Assembly: GCA_943370285.1 (NCBI GenBank)
Contig: CALRQJ020000010.1
Span: forward strand, 62,001 to 126,000
Length of the DNA: 64,000 nt
Source: CALRQJ02 sp943370285
Lineage (GTDB): Bacteria > Bacteroidota > Bacteroidia > Chitinophagales > Chitinophagaceae
Reading direction: 5' to 3'
Shown: piece after piece, positions 7,347 to 15,754 of the stretch
Position numbering within the stretch: the stretch's first letter is position 1
How the letters are laid out: each line of letters opens with the position of its first letter
The notes under the pieces: generated by a model
Told to the model about the DNA's origin: nothing
Databases searched by the model: none
The model's input: the letters and a program-made list of their open reading frames with translations, nothing else
Made by a program: the position numbers and the translations under genes

Positions 7347-9493
7347 GCTACTAGTTTGAATTTACTAATCAGCATTTTCACTTTTGTCCCATCACTACCG
7401 GTGATAAAAAGTTCTGCTTTCATTTTTTGTACAAAGGAGCGGATGAGCTGATAACCCATTGAAGATAATTGTTCATAGTTCCAACCCAATGGTAAACCTT
7501 TTCCGTTGTCGTTTACTTCGAGCAATAATTTATCATTTTCTTGTTTCAACTTTATTTCAACCACACCACCAAAGGTATTTTCTTCAAAAGCGTATTTCAA
7601 TGCGTTGCTAATAAGTTCGTTTAGAATTAAGCCTAACGGAACTACAGTATCTACATCTAGTTGCAATTGGTCAATATCGGTTTTTAAACTAACTGCATTT
7701 GGTGCTATCTGATAACTTGAGAATAAACTCTGTGTAAGCTTTTCAATATATTCTTTTACATCAACACCCATCAAATTATCATCTCTGTACAGGTTTTGGT
7801 GAATTAATGCCATGCTTTTCACCCTGTTTTTTCCTTCGGTAATAGCTGCCAAAGCTGTTGCATCTGTAATGTTTCGGCTTTGTAAATTAAGCAGACTGCT
7901 TACTACTTGCAAATTGTTTTTTACTCGATGATGTATCTCTTTAAGTAAAGTTTCTTTTTCCGCCAATGATTGAGAAATGATGGCATTTTTTTGGGCTAGT
8001 TGTCTACTTGTTTTTTGCTTGTTAAAATATAAGAACAATATAAAACCAGCCACTACCGAAATCAATCCTAATCCTAAAGTATAAAGCAGCCTTGTTCTTT
8101 TTTCCTCTTTTAATCGTAGTGCATTGATGGCGTTTTCTTTATTCAGCAAGTCAACCTGCTGCAGCGCCTCCTTATTCTTAGTTTGAGTTAATTGCAGGGT
8201 TTGTTGTTGTTGCTGTAATTTGATGGCATTTAGAATACTTTCTGTATTCAGCAATTCAATTTTTTGTGCTTTCTGTTTATTCTGTGCTTCTTTGAGAAGT
8301 ATGGTTTGTTTCTGTTGTTGTAGCGACAAATCTTTTACCAAATTCTCTTTATTGAGTAGTTCAATCTCTTGCTCTTTTTGTTCGGTTTTATATTTTGTTT
8401 TTAGTTCATTCAAACTTTCTAAATTTTTTGCACTTACTAATGAATCACTGTAAATTTTCAGGTTTTCATAATGTGCTAATGCTTTGCTATAATCGCCTCT
8501 TGCTTTCTCACATTGGTACAGTAGATTTGTAATAGCCGCCAAGCTTTGGTATTTAGTATTTTTAAAACGCAGGGTAAGGCAATGTTCTAAAATAGGTATA
8601 GCTTTATCGTATTGTTTTAGTCCTACATATGCTTGGCCCAACCCGTATTGTATAGCATTGTTTAAATCCTCCATTCGTTTTACCGTTGAGTTTTGTTCGA
8701 GGTCTAGAAAAAGGGGTAATGCTTCTTCAAATCGTGACTGGTAATTTAAGCCAATTGCTAGATTTACTTTACTAGTCAACATCAAACCTATGTTTTTAGC
8801 AGATTCGGCTCTTTTGTAAACTTGTTTAAATATTTGTGTAGCACTATCATATTGTTTATCTAAATTATGAATACTAGCAATGTTCATGAGTACATTAAGA
8901 GCATCTGGGCTTTTCTGTTCTTCATAAATTGCCAATGCTTTGTAATAATATTCTAGTGCTGTTTCTAAATTATTTCTTGTTCTGTACACCAAGCCAATAC
9001 CATTAAAAGTAGCAGCCATCCCCTTTTTATTGCCCAACTTTGTTTTTATTGCCAAAGATTGGTGATAAAAAATCAAACTGCTGTCAAGTATATTCTGTAC
9101 ATAAAACTGATAGGCAAAATCATGCAGAAGTACTCCTTGCAAAGCATTGTCTTTCAATAGTTTGTTTTCATCTATTGCTTTTCTAAAAAAATAATAACCG
9201 CTGTCATATTTTCTTAAATTGCTATAGCTTAATGCCATATGGTGATAGGCATTCGTTTTAAGTAAAGCATTATTTGTTTGCTCACCGCGGGCTTTAATAA
9301 TACTAGCAACCTTAAGTATTTCAACCGAATTATTTCTATACCATAAGTTACTTAATTGTATCAAAGCATCGATAGTTGCACTATCTGTTGTAGCCGATAG
9401 AACTTTTTGCTTCCATTGTTCTGCATCTTGTGCACAAACCACAGAAAATGACAAAACAGTCAACATCCATAACAGGAGAAAATATTGCTTCAT
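7343..9493 (-). CDS. TPR-sensor histidine kinase (HisKA_2 type)
   Basis: A 716-residue kinase. A signal peptide (cleavage after VCA, residue ~21) is followed by tetratricopeptide repeats (about 80-350). A glutamine-rich coiled coil (about 365-465) contains nearly three copies of a ~35-residue unit starting LLNKEN. One transmembrane helix spans residues 470-492. The cytoplasmic part has a HisKA_2 dimerisation domain with HHRVKNNLQ (phospho-His at 521 or 522) and a GHKL ATPase domain (LNELISNALKYAF, NDNGKGL). The sensor is probably periplasmic. TPR/HisKA_2 kinases paired with LuxR regulators are common in Bacteroidota; the signal is unknown. Confidence 0.92.
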   Translation of the reverse strand: MKQYFLLLWMLTVLSFSVVCAQDAEQWKQKVLSATTDSATIDALIQLSNLWYRNNSVEILKVASIIKARGEQTNNALLKTNAYHHMALSYSNLRKYDSGYYFFRKAIDENKLLKDNALQGVLLHDFAYQFYVQNILDSSLIFYHQSLAIKTKLGNKKGMAATFNGIGLVYRTRNNLETALEYYYKALAIYEEQKSPDALNVLMNIASIHNLDKQYDSATQIFKQVYKRAESAKNIGLMLTSKVNLAIGLNYQSRFEEALPLFLDLEQNSTVKRMEDLNNAIQYGLGQAYVGLKQYDKAIPILEHCLTLRFKNTKYQSLAAITNLLYQCEKARGDYSKALAHYENLKIYSDSLVSAKNLESLNELKTKYKTEQKEQEIELLNKENLVKDLSLQQQKQTILLKEAQNKQKAQKIELLNTESILNAIKLQQQQQTLQLTQTKNKEALQQVDLLNKENAINALRLKEEKRTRLLYTLGLGLISVVAGFILFLYFNKQKTSRQLAQKNAIISQSLAEKETLLKEIHHRVKNNLQVVSSLLNLQSRNITDATALAAITEGKNRVKSMALIHQNLYRDDNLMGVDVKEYIEKLTQSLFSSYQIAPNAVSLKTDIDQLQLDVDTVVPLGLILNELISNALKYAFEENTFGGVVEIKLKQENDKLLLEVNDNGKGLPLGWNYEQLSSMGYQLIRSFVQKMKAELFITGSDGTKVKMLISKFKLVA

Positions 9494-9692
9494 GTTAATG
9501 CATTAGTGAATTGTAGGGTATGTTTTGATTGTTTCAGTGCTGATTTTAAAACAAAAGCAAGGCAAATGTTTATTATTTCGCCTCTTAAAGTTAAGGGTGA
9601 TTGTACAGAACAACGTCAAAATACAATGCTACACCTAGTCAAATTTATCAACCATGCCATTTTCAAGGGTATTGTAACCTTACCTTCGCAAC

Positions 9693-12047
9693 ATGCAGGA
9701 TTATTTAATTGGATTGAATGAACAACAGCGGGAAGCGGTAACGCATATGAAAGGGCCGTTGATGATTGTGGCCGGTGCCGGCAGCGGAAAAACAAAAGTT
9801 CTAACCACCCGTATTGCTCACCTAATGGCTAACGGGGTAGATGCATTTAATATTTTGGCGCTTACGTTTACCAATAAGGCAGCCGCCGAAATGAAAGAAC
9901 GTATTCAAAAAATATTAGGTGGTAGCGATGCTCGTAATTTATACATTGGTACTTACCACAGCGTTTTTGCCAGAATTTTAAGGGCCGAAGCTCATCGCAT
10001 CGGCTATCCCAATAATTTCACGATTTATGATACCGACGATAGCCGTAGTGTAATTAAAGCGGTAATCAATGAAATGAATATTGATGATAAGCACTACAAG
10101 CCAAGTGTTGTGCACAACAGAATTTCATCGGCCAAGAATGCTTTGGTGGGTCCGGCAGAATATGCCAACGATTATTATATTCAGCAAGAAGATATGAGGG
10201 CAAACCGTCCGGCTATTGCCCAAATTTATGCCGCTTATGCAGCCCGTTGTTTTAAAAACGGGGCTATGGATTTTGATGATTTGTTGTTGAAGATGTACGA
10301 CTTGTTACAGGGCTTTCCCGAAGTATTACATAAGTACCAACATAAATTTAAATATGTGTTGGTAGATGAGTATCAAGATACCAATCCTGTGCAGTATCAA
10401 ATCACTAAACTATTGGCTGCGGTACATGAAAACATTTGTGTGGTGGGAGATGATGCCCAAAGCATCTATTCTTTTAGAGGAGCAACGATAGAAAACATCT
10501 TGCAGTTTCAAAAAGATTATGACGATGTAAAAATGGTGAAGTTGGAGCAGAACTATCGTAGTACGCAAACCATTTTAAATGTTGCCAATCAAGTCATTAG
10601 TAATAACAAAGGTCAAATTCCTAAAAACCTGTGGACCGAAAATGCCACCGGCGAAAAAATTAAATTAGTCCGTACAATGACGGACAATGACGAAGGAAAA
10701 TTTGTAGCCGATACCATACAAGAACAGAAGCTACGCAATCATTACCACAACAGCGATTTTGCCATTCTCTATCGTACCAATGCCCAAAGCCGTAGCTATG
10801 AAGAAAGCTTACGACGTATGGGTATTGCTTATCGCATTTATGGTGGTGTAAGCTTTTACCAACGTAAGGAAATTAAAGATATGTTGGCGTACTTACGCAT
10901 CATTGTTAATCAGCGAGATGAGGAAGCGTTGAAGCGGATTATCAATTATCCGGCTAGAGGAATTGGAAAAACCACCATGGAGAAATTAGCCATTTTCGCC
11001 AATGAACACAACATTACAATGTATGAAGTGGTAAGCCGTGCCGGCGAATTTGGATTTAAAGCAGGCACTTTAGAAGCCTTGCAGAATTTTGTTACTATGA
11101 TTCGCTATTTCCAAAGTATGCTTACCGAAAAAAATGCATACGATGTAGCGGTGAATGTGGGCAAGCATACCAATATTGTAAAAGAACTCTTTAACGATAA
11201 AACAACCGAAGGTTTAGCCCGCTACGAAAACATTCAAGAGTTGTTGAACTCTATTAAAGAGTGGACCGAAAGTCCGTTGAATGAAGAAGATGGCGAATTA
11301 GGCGATAAAAGCTTAGGCAGTTATTTACAACAAATTACATTATTGACCGATGCCGATGACGACAAACAAGATACTGATGTAGTAAAGTTAATGACCATAC
11401 ATGCCGCCAAAGGATTAGAATTTGGTTGTGTATTTGTTGGTGGCATTGAAGAAACCTTGTTTCCCAATGCAATGGCAATAAATACAAGAGAAGAGTTAGA
11501 AGAAGAGCGGAGATTATTTTATGTAGCCGTAACCCGTGCTAAAGATCGTTTATGGTTAACGTATGCTAATGCCCGATACCGTTTTGGACAATTGGTGCAA
11601 AATGAACCCAGCCGTTTTTTAGACGAAATGCCTGATGAGTTTTTAGACAAATCTTTTGCCGGCGGTGGTGCCAGAAATCAAGGTTATGGTAATATGGGCT
11701 CAGCTTTTGAAAGAATGAACAGAGGCTTTGGCGATTATAGCAATACTGCATCGGCTGAAAAAAGATATGGTGCACCACCTTCAAAAAAAGCACAGGAGAA
11801 ACCATCTTACATGCCGGTAGTGCCGCCTACACCTAAAGTGGTAGCACATATTCCTTCATCAGATTTTGCCCCAAGCGATACCAGTAATTTAGAAGCCGGA
11901 CAAAAAGTAGAGCACCAAAAATTTGGCTTTGGAGTGGTAAAGAATGTAGAAGGCTCAGCACATAATCCTATCGCCACCATTCATTTTGAATTGAATGGCG
12001 AAAAGAAAATTATGTTGAATTATGCCAAGTTGAAGATTGTGGAGTAG
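9693..12047 (+). CDS. pcrA: UvrD/PcrA-family ATP-dependent DNA helicase
   Basis: A 784-residue superfamily 1A 3'-5' helicase. Motifs visible in order are Q motif LNEQQREAV, Walker A AGAGSGKT (residues 27-34), motif Ia LTFTNKAAAEM, Walker B VDEYQDTNPVQ, motif III VVGDDAQSIYSFRGA, motif IV LEQNYRST, motif V TIHAAKGLEF and motif VI FYVAVTRAKDRL. The C-terminal tail has a low-complexity linker and a small Tudor-like module (KVEHQKFGFGVV). It acts in nucleotide-excision and mismatch repair and in clearing stalled complexes. A TACCTTCG box at 9681-9688, a variant of the -7 motif, lies just before the ATG, so the mRNA may be nearly leaderless. pcrA and uvrD cannot be told apart here. Confidence 0.95.
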   Translation: MQDYLIGLNEQQREAVTHMKGPLMIVAGAGSGKTKVLTTRIAHLMANGVDAFNILALTFTNKAAAEMKERIQKILGGSDARNLYIGTYHSVFARILRAEAHRIGYPNNFTIYDTDDSRSVIKAVINEMNIDDKHYKPSVVHNRISSAKNALVGPAEYANDYYIQQEDMRANRPAIAQIYAAYAARCFKNGAMDFDDLLLKMYDLLQGFPEVLHKYQHKFKYVLVDEYQDTNPVQYQITKLLAAVHENICVVGDDAQSIYSFRGATIENILQFQKDYDDVKMVKLEQNYRSTQTILNVANQVISNNKGQIPKNLWTENATGEKIKLVRTMTDNDEGKFVADTIQEQKLRNHYHNSDFAILYRTNAQSRSYEESLRRMGIAYRIYGGVSFYQRKEIKDMLAYLRIIVNQRDEEALKRIINYPARGIGKTTMEKLAIFANEHNITMYEVVSRAGEFGFKAGTLEALQNFVTMIRYFQSMLTEKNAYDVAVNVGKHTNIVKELFNDKTTEGLARYENIQELLNSIKEWTESPLNEEDGELGDKSLGSYLQQITLLTDADDDKQDTDVVKLMTIHAAKGLEFGCVFVGGIEETLFPNAMAINTREELEEERRLFYVAVTRAKDRLWLTYANARYRFGQLVQNEPSRFLDEMPDEFLDKSFAGGGARNQGYGNMGSAFERMNRGFGDYSNTASAEKRYGAPPSKKAQEKPSYMPVVPPTPKVVAHIPSSDFAPSDTSNLEAGQKVEHQKFGFGVVKNVEGSAHNPIATIHFELNGEKKIMLNYAKLKIVE

Positions 12048-12052
12048 AAAGA

Positions 12053-12086
12053 AAAAGAAGCAGCCGGCATAGCCAACTGCTTCTTG
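12053..12086 (-). terminator. terminator of the ssb-like gene
   Basis: AGAAGCAG (12056-12063) pairs with CTGCTTCT (12077-12084). On the minus strand the hairpin is followed by TTTTCTTTC, ten bases after the ssb stop codon. It also separates this gene from the convergent helicase gene. Confidence 0.7.
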
Positions 12087-12095
12087 GTTGCAGTG

Positions 12096-12434
12096 TTACT
12101 GCTTTTTAGATAAAATCAGCAGTTCACTAGCTTGAACTTCGGTACTGTATCTTTTTACGCCATCTTTATCGGTGTATTGTTTGTTAACGAGTTTACCTTC
12201 AATCATAATTTCTAAACCCTTACTGAGGTATTTCTCTGCAATGTCTGCAGTTTTACCCCAGGCAACAACATTATGCCATTGCGTTTCTACTACTTTTTCA
12301 CCTTTAGCGTTGCGATACGTTTCGTTCGTAGCAATACTAATTTTGGCTAATTTTTTTCCACTGTCTGTTGTCTTTACTTCGGGATTGCTACCCAAATTGC
12401 CTACCAATTGTACTTTGTTCTTCATCGTGTTCAT
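12096..12434 (-). CDS. ssb: single-stranded DNA-binding protein, short form
   Basis: A 112-residue OB-fold SSB with the typical start KVQLVGNLGSNPEV, a central TQWHNVVAWGKTADIAEKYL and a YSTEVQASEL strand. It lacks the disordered linker and acidic C-terminal tip (DDDxPF-like) that recruit partner proteins in the main cellular SSB, ending instead in basic SKKQ. It is therefore likely a secondary or accessory SSB. Two starts are possible, the ATG at 12434 (MNTMKN) or at 12425 (MKN); the longer is given. It converges with the helicase gene. Confidence 0.88.
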   Translation of the reverse strand: MNTMKNKVQLVGNLGSNPEVKTTDSGKKLAKISIATNETYRNAKGEKVVETQWHNVVAWGKTADIAEKYLSKGLEIMIEGKLVNKQYTDKDGVKRYSTEVQASELLILSKKQ

Positions 12435-12603
12435 GTCCGTAAATTTTTGTGTTTAAAAATGTGTTTTGATTCGTCAACTGCATTTGCTTTGACAACACAA
12501 AGGTGATATGCTGAAAAAGCCGGAGTCGGTTTTTAGTCATTTATTACCAGATAAAAACGGGTATAAGCGTTTAAAAACGGATAATTTGTTGTAGGTTTAA
12601 GCC

Positions 12604-12978
12604 ATGGAAAGCAATACCAAAGCCTGTTTAGAGTGCGGCAAGGCCGTAAAAGGCAGGGCAGACAAAAAATTTTGTGATGACTACTGTCGCAATGCTTACA
12701 ACAATAAAATCAATAGCGATAACAGTGCTGTTGTGCGTCAGGTGAATGCTATACTTAAGAAAAATCGCAAATTATTAGAAGATAGTTTTAAGCCGGGAGA
12801 AGAGCTCTGCAAAACCACCAAACAAAAACTCATTGATAAGGGATTTCAGTTTAAATACCTTACCCATACCTACACCAACAAAAAAGGGAATGTGTATTAT
12901 TTCTGTTACGAATACGGCTATTTACCATTAGAAGGGGATTGGTTATTGTTGGTGAAACGAAATGAAGAGAGCAATTAA
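12604..12978 (+). CDS. small zinc-ribbon protein conserved in Bacteroidota
   Basis: A 124-residue protein with an N-terminal four-cysteine zinc site (Cys8, Cys11, Cys24, Cys28; CLECG and KFCDDYC), like the zinc ribbons of FCS/DUF2116-type proteins. A charged helical middle and a short beta-rich C-terminal half (YYFCYEYGYLPLEGDWLLLV) follow. There is no signal peptide. It may bind nucleic acid, but no catalytic motif is seen. It is divergent from ssb and shares a 169-base intergenic region with it. Confidence 0.72.
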   Translation: MESNTKACLECGKAVKGRADKKFCDDYCRNAYNNKINSDNSAVVRQVNAILKKNRKLLEDSFKPGEELCKTTKQKLIDKGFQFKYLTHTYTNKKGNVYYFCYEYGYLPLEGDWLLLVKRNEESN

Positions 12979-13051
12979 TCTTATTTTATATTCTCACTCG
13001 ATTAAACCATTTGTTTTTCATGGCATCTTAAAGTCATTAAAAATGATAGTT

Positions 13052-13366
13052 ATGAAAAAGATGGTATTGATTGCTGTTGCCTTTATAGGTTTTGCTTTGT
13101 TTAGCGAACAAAGTACAGCACAACGAATAGTAGTAAACATTAGACCATCAGCACCTGCTGTGGTTAGAATGGCTGCACCTTCGCCACAACATGTTTGGAT
13201 TGGCGATGAGTGGATTATTAGAAACGGAATTTATGTGCATCAACCCGGATATTGGTCAGCGCCAAAACGTGGCAGGGTTTGGGTATCGGGCCATTGGCAA
13301 AACAGTCGTGGTGGCTTTTATTGGGTTCCGGGTCATTGGGCAAGAAACAGAGGAAGAAGATTTTAA
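13052..13366 (+). CDS. secreted WxxGxW (YXWGXW) repeat protein, copy 1
   Basis: A 104-residue exported protein. The start is set at the ATG at 13052 (MKKMVLIAVAFIGF); 13043 is also possible. The signal peptide is cleaved after STA. The mature chain has a Pro/Val-rich lead (RPSAPAVVRMAAPSPQHVWI). Aromatic-glycine repeats follow: HQPGYWSAPKRGRVWVSGHW and WVPGHWARN, the signature of the YXWGXW family. These are small basic envelope proteins of uncertain function. The 13618 gene is a clear paralogue. A terminator follows. Confidence 0.8.
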   Translation: MKKMVLIAVAFIGFALFSEQSTAQRIVVNIRPSAPAVVRMAAPSPQHVWIGDEWIIRNGIYVHQPGYWSAPKRGRVWVSGHWQNSRGGFYWVPGHWARNRGRRF

Positions 13367-13378
13367 ATCATAACCATT

Positions 13379-13412
13379 AAGCCGTGTTGTAAGTGCAGCA
13401 CGGCTTTTTAGA
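13379..13412 (+). terminator. terminator after WxxGxW copy 1
   Basis: AAGCCGTG (13379-13386) pairs with CACGGCTT (13399-13406), followed by a T tail. Both stem arms recur nearly unchanged in the hairpin after copy 2. Confidence 0.8.
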
Positions 13413-13617
13413 TACGCTACTTCATGCATATCAATCCCTTGCTTTCATCAATACAATTGACAAGCACTTGAAAATGATTTTATCAATAAAATCGAGATTA
13501 TTGTGATTAGTAAAATATGAAACGGTCCAAATTCATATCACAATTAATAGCCAAAAAACAGGTTGCTTATAATCATGGACAGCGTTTTGCCATACTATGG
13601 TATAAAACAACAGCAAC

Positions 13618-13974
13618 ATGAAAAAAATATTGGTTTTAGCAGTTGCCCTTGCAGGTTTTACTTTTTATGGTGAACAAGCAGCGGCTCAATTAGTAGTCAT
13701 TAAAGTAGTACCTACAACACCGGCTGTTGTTCGGGTAGCTGCCCCTTCGCCCAATCATATTTGGATTACGGATGAGTGGGTTTTGCGTAACGGAAAATAC
13801 GTTCACCAACCCGGTTATTGGATGGTTCCCGGTAATGGTAAATCTTGGAAAAACGGCTATTGGAAAAATGGTAATGGCGGACACTATTGGGTACCCGGTC
13901 GTTGGAAAGCTACTAAACAGTATACCAATTCTAAGAAAGGAAAAGGGCATAGTAAAAAAGGGAAAAAGAACTAA
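13618..13974 (+). CDS. secreted WxxGxW (YXWGXW) repeat protein, copy 2
   Basis: A 118-residue paralogue of the preceding gene, with the same architecture. The signal peptide MKKILVLAVALAGF is cleaved after AAA. The lead VVRVAAPSPNHIWI and the repeats KYVHQPGYWMVPG, WKNGYWKNG and YWVPGRWK follow. It differs in a lysine-rich tail (SKKGKGHSKKGKKN). It appears to come from a local tandem duplication, which may have included the terminator. It is probably periplasmic; function unknown. Confidence 0.8.
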   Translation: MKKILVLAVALAGFTFYGEQAAAQLVVIKVVPTTPAVVRVAAPSPNHIWITDEWVLRNGKYVHQPGYWMVPGNGKSWKNGYWKNGNGGHYWVPGRWKATKQYTNSKKGKGHSKKGKKN

Positions 13975-13992
13975 TACATTATCTCCATATAA

Positions 13993-14022
13993 AAAGCCGT
14001 GTTGTTACAACAGCACGGCTTT
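13993..14022. terminator. shared hairpin between convergent genes
   Basis: AAGCCGTGTTGT pairs with AACAGCACGGCTT around a short loop. On the minus strand it is followed by TTTTT, so it best serves the SRPBCC gene, whose last codons (Lys-Ala-Val-Leu-Leu-stop) form one arm of the stem. On the plus strand it can also end the WxxGxW copy 2 transcript. Confidence 0.75.
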
Positions 14023-14478
14023 CCATTTATCGCTTTCTGCGTAATCTTTAATCACCGCATTTCGATTATCAAGTAATCGCTTCATATAGCCGGTTAAGAA
14101 AACTTTATTGACCAGACGCCCTATTCTTCCATAAGGACTTTCAAAATCAAACACATCAATCATAATAGTGCCGTTGGCAACTGCTTTAAAATGATGTTGG
14201 TGTTTCATGGCTGCAAAATCGCCTTTTACCATTTCATCTTCAAAAAAATCGAACGGCTGCATGGCCGTAATTTTTACCGTTAAATACCGCAGCTTGAACA
14301 AATGTTTGGCTTGCCAACTTACGGATTCGCCTGCTTCAATCAACCCATGTACCCGGCCTGCAATGGCTTTCTCTTGGGTATGCCGCATACTTACCATGTG
14401 CAGGTTAATACTGCGACTTAAATCAAATACCCTTTCTACAGGTGCTGCAATAAAAGTTGTTAGGTGAATGTTAGGCAT
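14005..14478 (-). CDS. SRPBCC (START/polyketide-cyclase fold) family protein
   Basis: A 157-residue protein with the SRPBCC opening pattern, a strand then APVERVFDLSRSINLH, alternating strands (SVSWQAKHLFKLRYLTVKIT, GTIMIDVFDFESPYG) and a C-terminal helix. Such helix-grip proteins bind lipids or other hydrophobic ligands, or act as cyclases; the ligand here cannot be predicted. It has no signal peptide. It ends 12 bases upstream (in map order) of gcvT and may share its transcript. Confidence 0.8.
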   Translation of the reverse strand: MPNIHLTTFIAAPVERVFDLSRSINLHMVSMRHTQEKAIAGRVHGLIEAGESVSWQAKHLFKLRYLTVKITAMQPFDFFEDEMVKGDFAAMKHQHHFKAVANGTIMIDVFDFESPYGRIGRLVNKVFLTGYMKRLLDNRNAVIKDYAESDKWKAVLL

Positions 14479-14490
14479 AACGTTACAACC

Positions 14491-15564
14491 CTAGGCAAAC
14501 GGCGCTTTCACCACTTTTGCTTTTACTAAAGTATTTCTAATGTCAATGTAAATGTCGCTGTCTAATCCGGCATGTTCAATGGCAACATATCCTAAGCCAA
14601 CCGCCTTGCCTAAACTTGGGGCTTGAGTGCCGCTTGTTACTTTACCAATGGTATTACCGGCCTCATCTTTTATTAAATAATCGTGACGAGGAATACCACG
14701 GTCAATCATTTCAAAACCTACTAATTTACGTTTAATGCCTTCGGCTTTTTGTTGTTCTATAATGGCACGGGCTGTAAAATCTTTGGTGAATTTGGTAATC
14801 CATCCCAAACCACCTTCTAGAGGTGTTGTGGTATCATCAATATCATTGCCATATAAGCAATAACCCATTTCTAATCTTAAGGTATCTCTAGCCGCTAAAC
14901 CAATAGGTTTAATACCCAACTCCATCATCTTGTCCCAAATCAAATCGGCAGCGCCATTGCTGTCTTCAAAATAAATTTCAACGCCACCGGCACCGGTATA
15001 GCCTGTTGCACTCACCAACACATTTTCAACCCCTGCAAATAAACCTTTGGTAAAAGTGTAGTATTTCAGGTTCATGATATCCATCTCTGTCAACGGCTGT
15101 AATAATTTGGTAGCGTTTGGTCCTTGGATGGCCAACAAACAAGTTTTATCGCTGATATTATGCATCTCCACATTATTGGTATTGTGGCTGTTAATCCAAT
15201 TCCAATCTTTTTCAATATTACTAGCATTTACTACCAACATGTACACTGCATTTTCTTCCACACAATACACAATCAAGTCGTCTACTATTCCACCATTAGC
15301 ATTGGGCAAACAACTGTATTGGGCTTTTCCTTTGGTGAGTTTTGAAGCATCGTTTGTGGTAACACGTTGAATCAAATCCAAAGCGTTGGGTCCTTTCAAA
15401 ATAAATTCACCCATATGGCTCACATCAAAAATGCCCACATTATTACGTACCGCAGCATGTTCGTCGTTAATGCCAGTATAGGAAATGGGCATATTATATC
15501 CGGCGAAAGCCGCCATTTTAGCACCCAAGGCAATATGTTTATGCGTAAACGGAGTTGATTTCAT
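14491..15564 (-). CDS. gcvT: aminomethyltransferase, glycine cleavage T protein
   Basis: A 357-residue T protein, the usual length for the family. It takes the aminomethyl group from the H protein and makes 5,10-methylene-tetrahydrofolate plus ammonia. Visible signatures are MAAFAGYNMPISY near the N terminus, NNVGIFDVSHMGE, TGYTGAGGVEIYFE, AARDTLRLEMGYCLYGNDID and the C-terminal barrel GKVTSGTQAPSLG. The start is at 15564 (MKSTPFTHKH); the frame opens further upstream to 15666, but that extension is not family-like and overlaps a good -7 box. gcvH and gcvP are not in the window. Confidence 0.95.
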   Translation of the reverse strand: MKSTPFTHKHIALGAKMAAFAGYNMPISYTGINDEHAAVRNNVGIFDVSHMGEFILKGPNALDLIQRVTTNDASKLTKGKAQYSCLPNANGGIVDDLIVYCVEENAVYMLVVNASNIEKDWNWINSHNTNNVEMHNISDKTCLLAIQGPNATKLLQPLTEMDIMNLKYYTFTKGLFAGVENVLVSATGYTGAGGVEIYFEDSNGAADLIWDKMMELGIKPIGLAARDTLRLEMGYCLYGNDIDDTTTPLEGGLGWITKFTKDFTARAIIEQQKAEGIKRKLVGFEMIDRGIPRHDYLIKDEAGNTIGKVTSGTQAPSLGKAVGLGYVAIEHAGLDSDIYIDIRNTLVKAKVVKAPFA

Positions 15565-15604
15565 ACGTTCTAATCGTTTAAAAGTGGAATTGTTTTTTGC
15601 TGCG

Positions 15605-15612
15605 CAAATGTA
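15605..15612 (-). promoter_or_regulatory. Bacteroidota -7 box upstream of gcvT
   Basis: TACATTTG on the minus strand matches the TAnnTTTG consensus exactly and lies 41 bases before the gcvT ATG at 15564. The expected -33 position reads TTT rather than TTG, so this is a moderate call. Confidence 0.45.
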
Positions 15613-15720
15613 GGCGAAAATGGGGGAGTTGAAAGAACAACACACCAAAGACGGCAGAACAATCATGCAGATAGCTCATTATAACAGGGCAAATAATTAG
15701 TACAGCATTCTCTAAAACAG

Positions 15721-15750
15721 TTGATGGAAAAGATTCTTTTTGTACATTTA
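15721..15750 (+). promoter_or_regulatory. promoter of the orphan ParA gene
   Basis: TTG (15721-15723), a 19-base spacer and TACATTTA (15743-15750, seven of eight consensus bases) form a standard Bacteroidota promoter. The ATG follows only four bases later, implying a leaderless or near-leaderless mRNA. Confidence 0.5.
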
Positions 15751-15754
15751 ATCT

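Noticed and set aside
15565..15666. N-terminal extension of gcvT
   Set aside because: The extra 34 residues are not GcvT-like and overlap an exact -7 box; the internal ATG gives the normal T-protein start.
15565..15754. Glycine riboswitch upstream of gcvT
   Set aside because: The leader is only about 35 bases from the predicted start, and no paired aptamer structure is visible.
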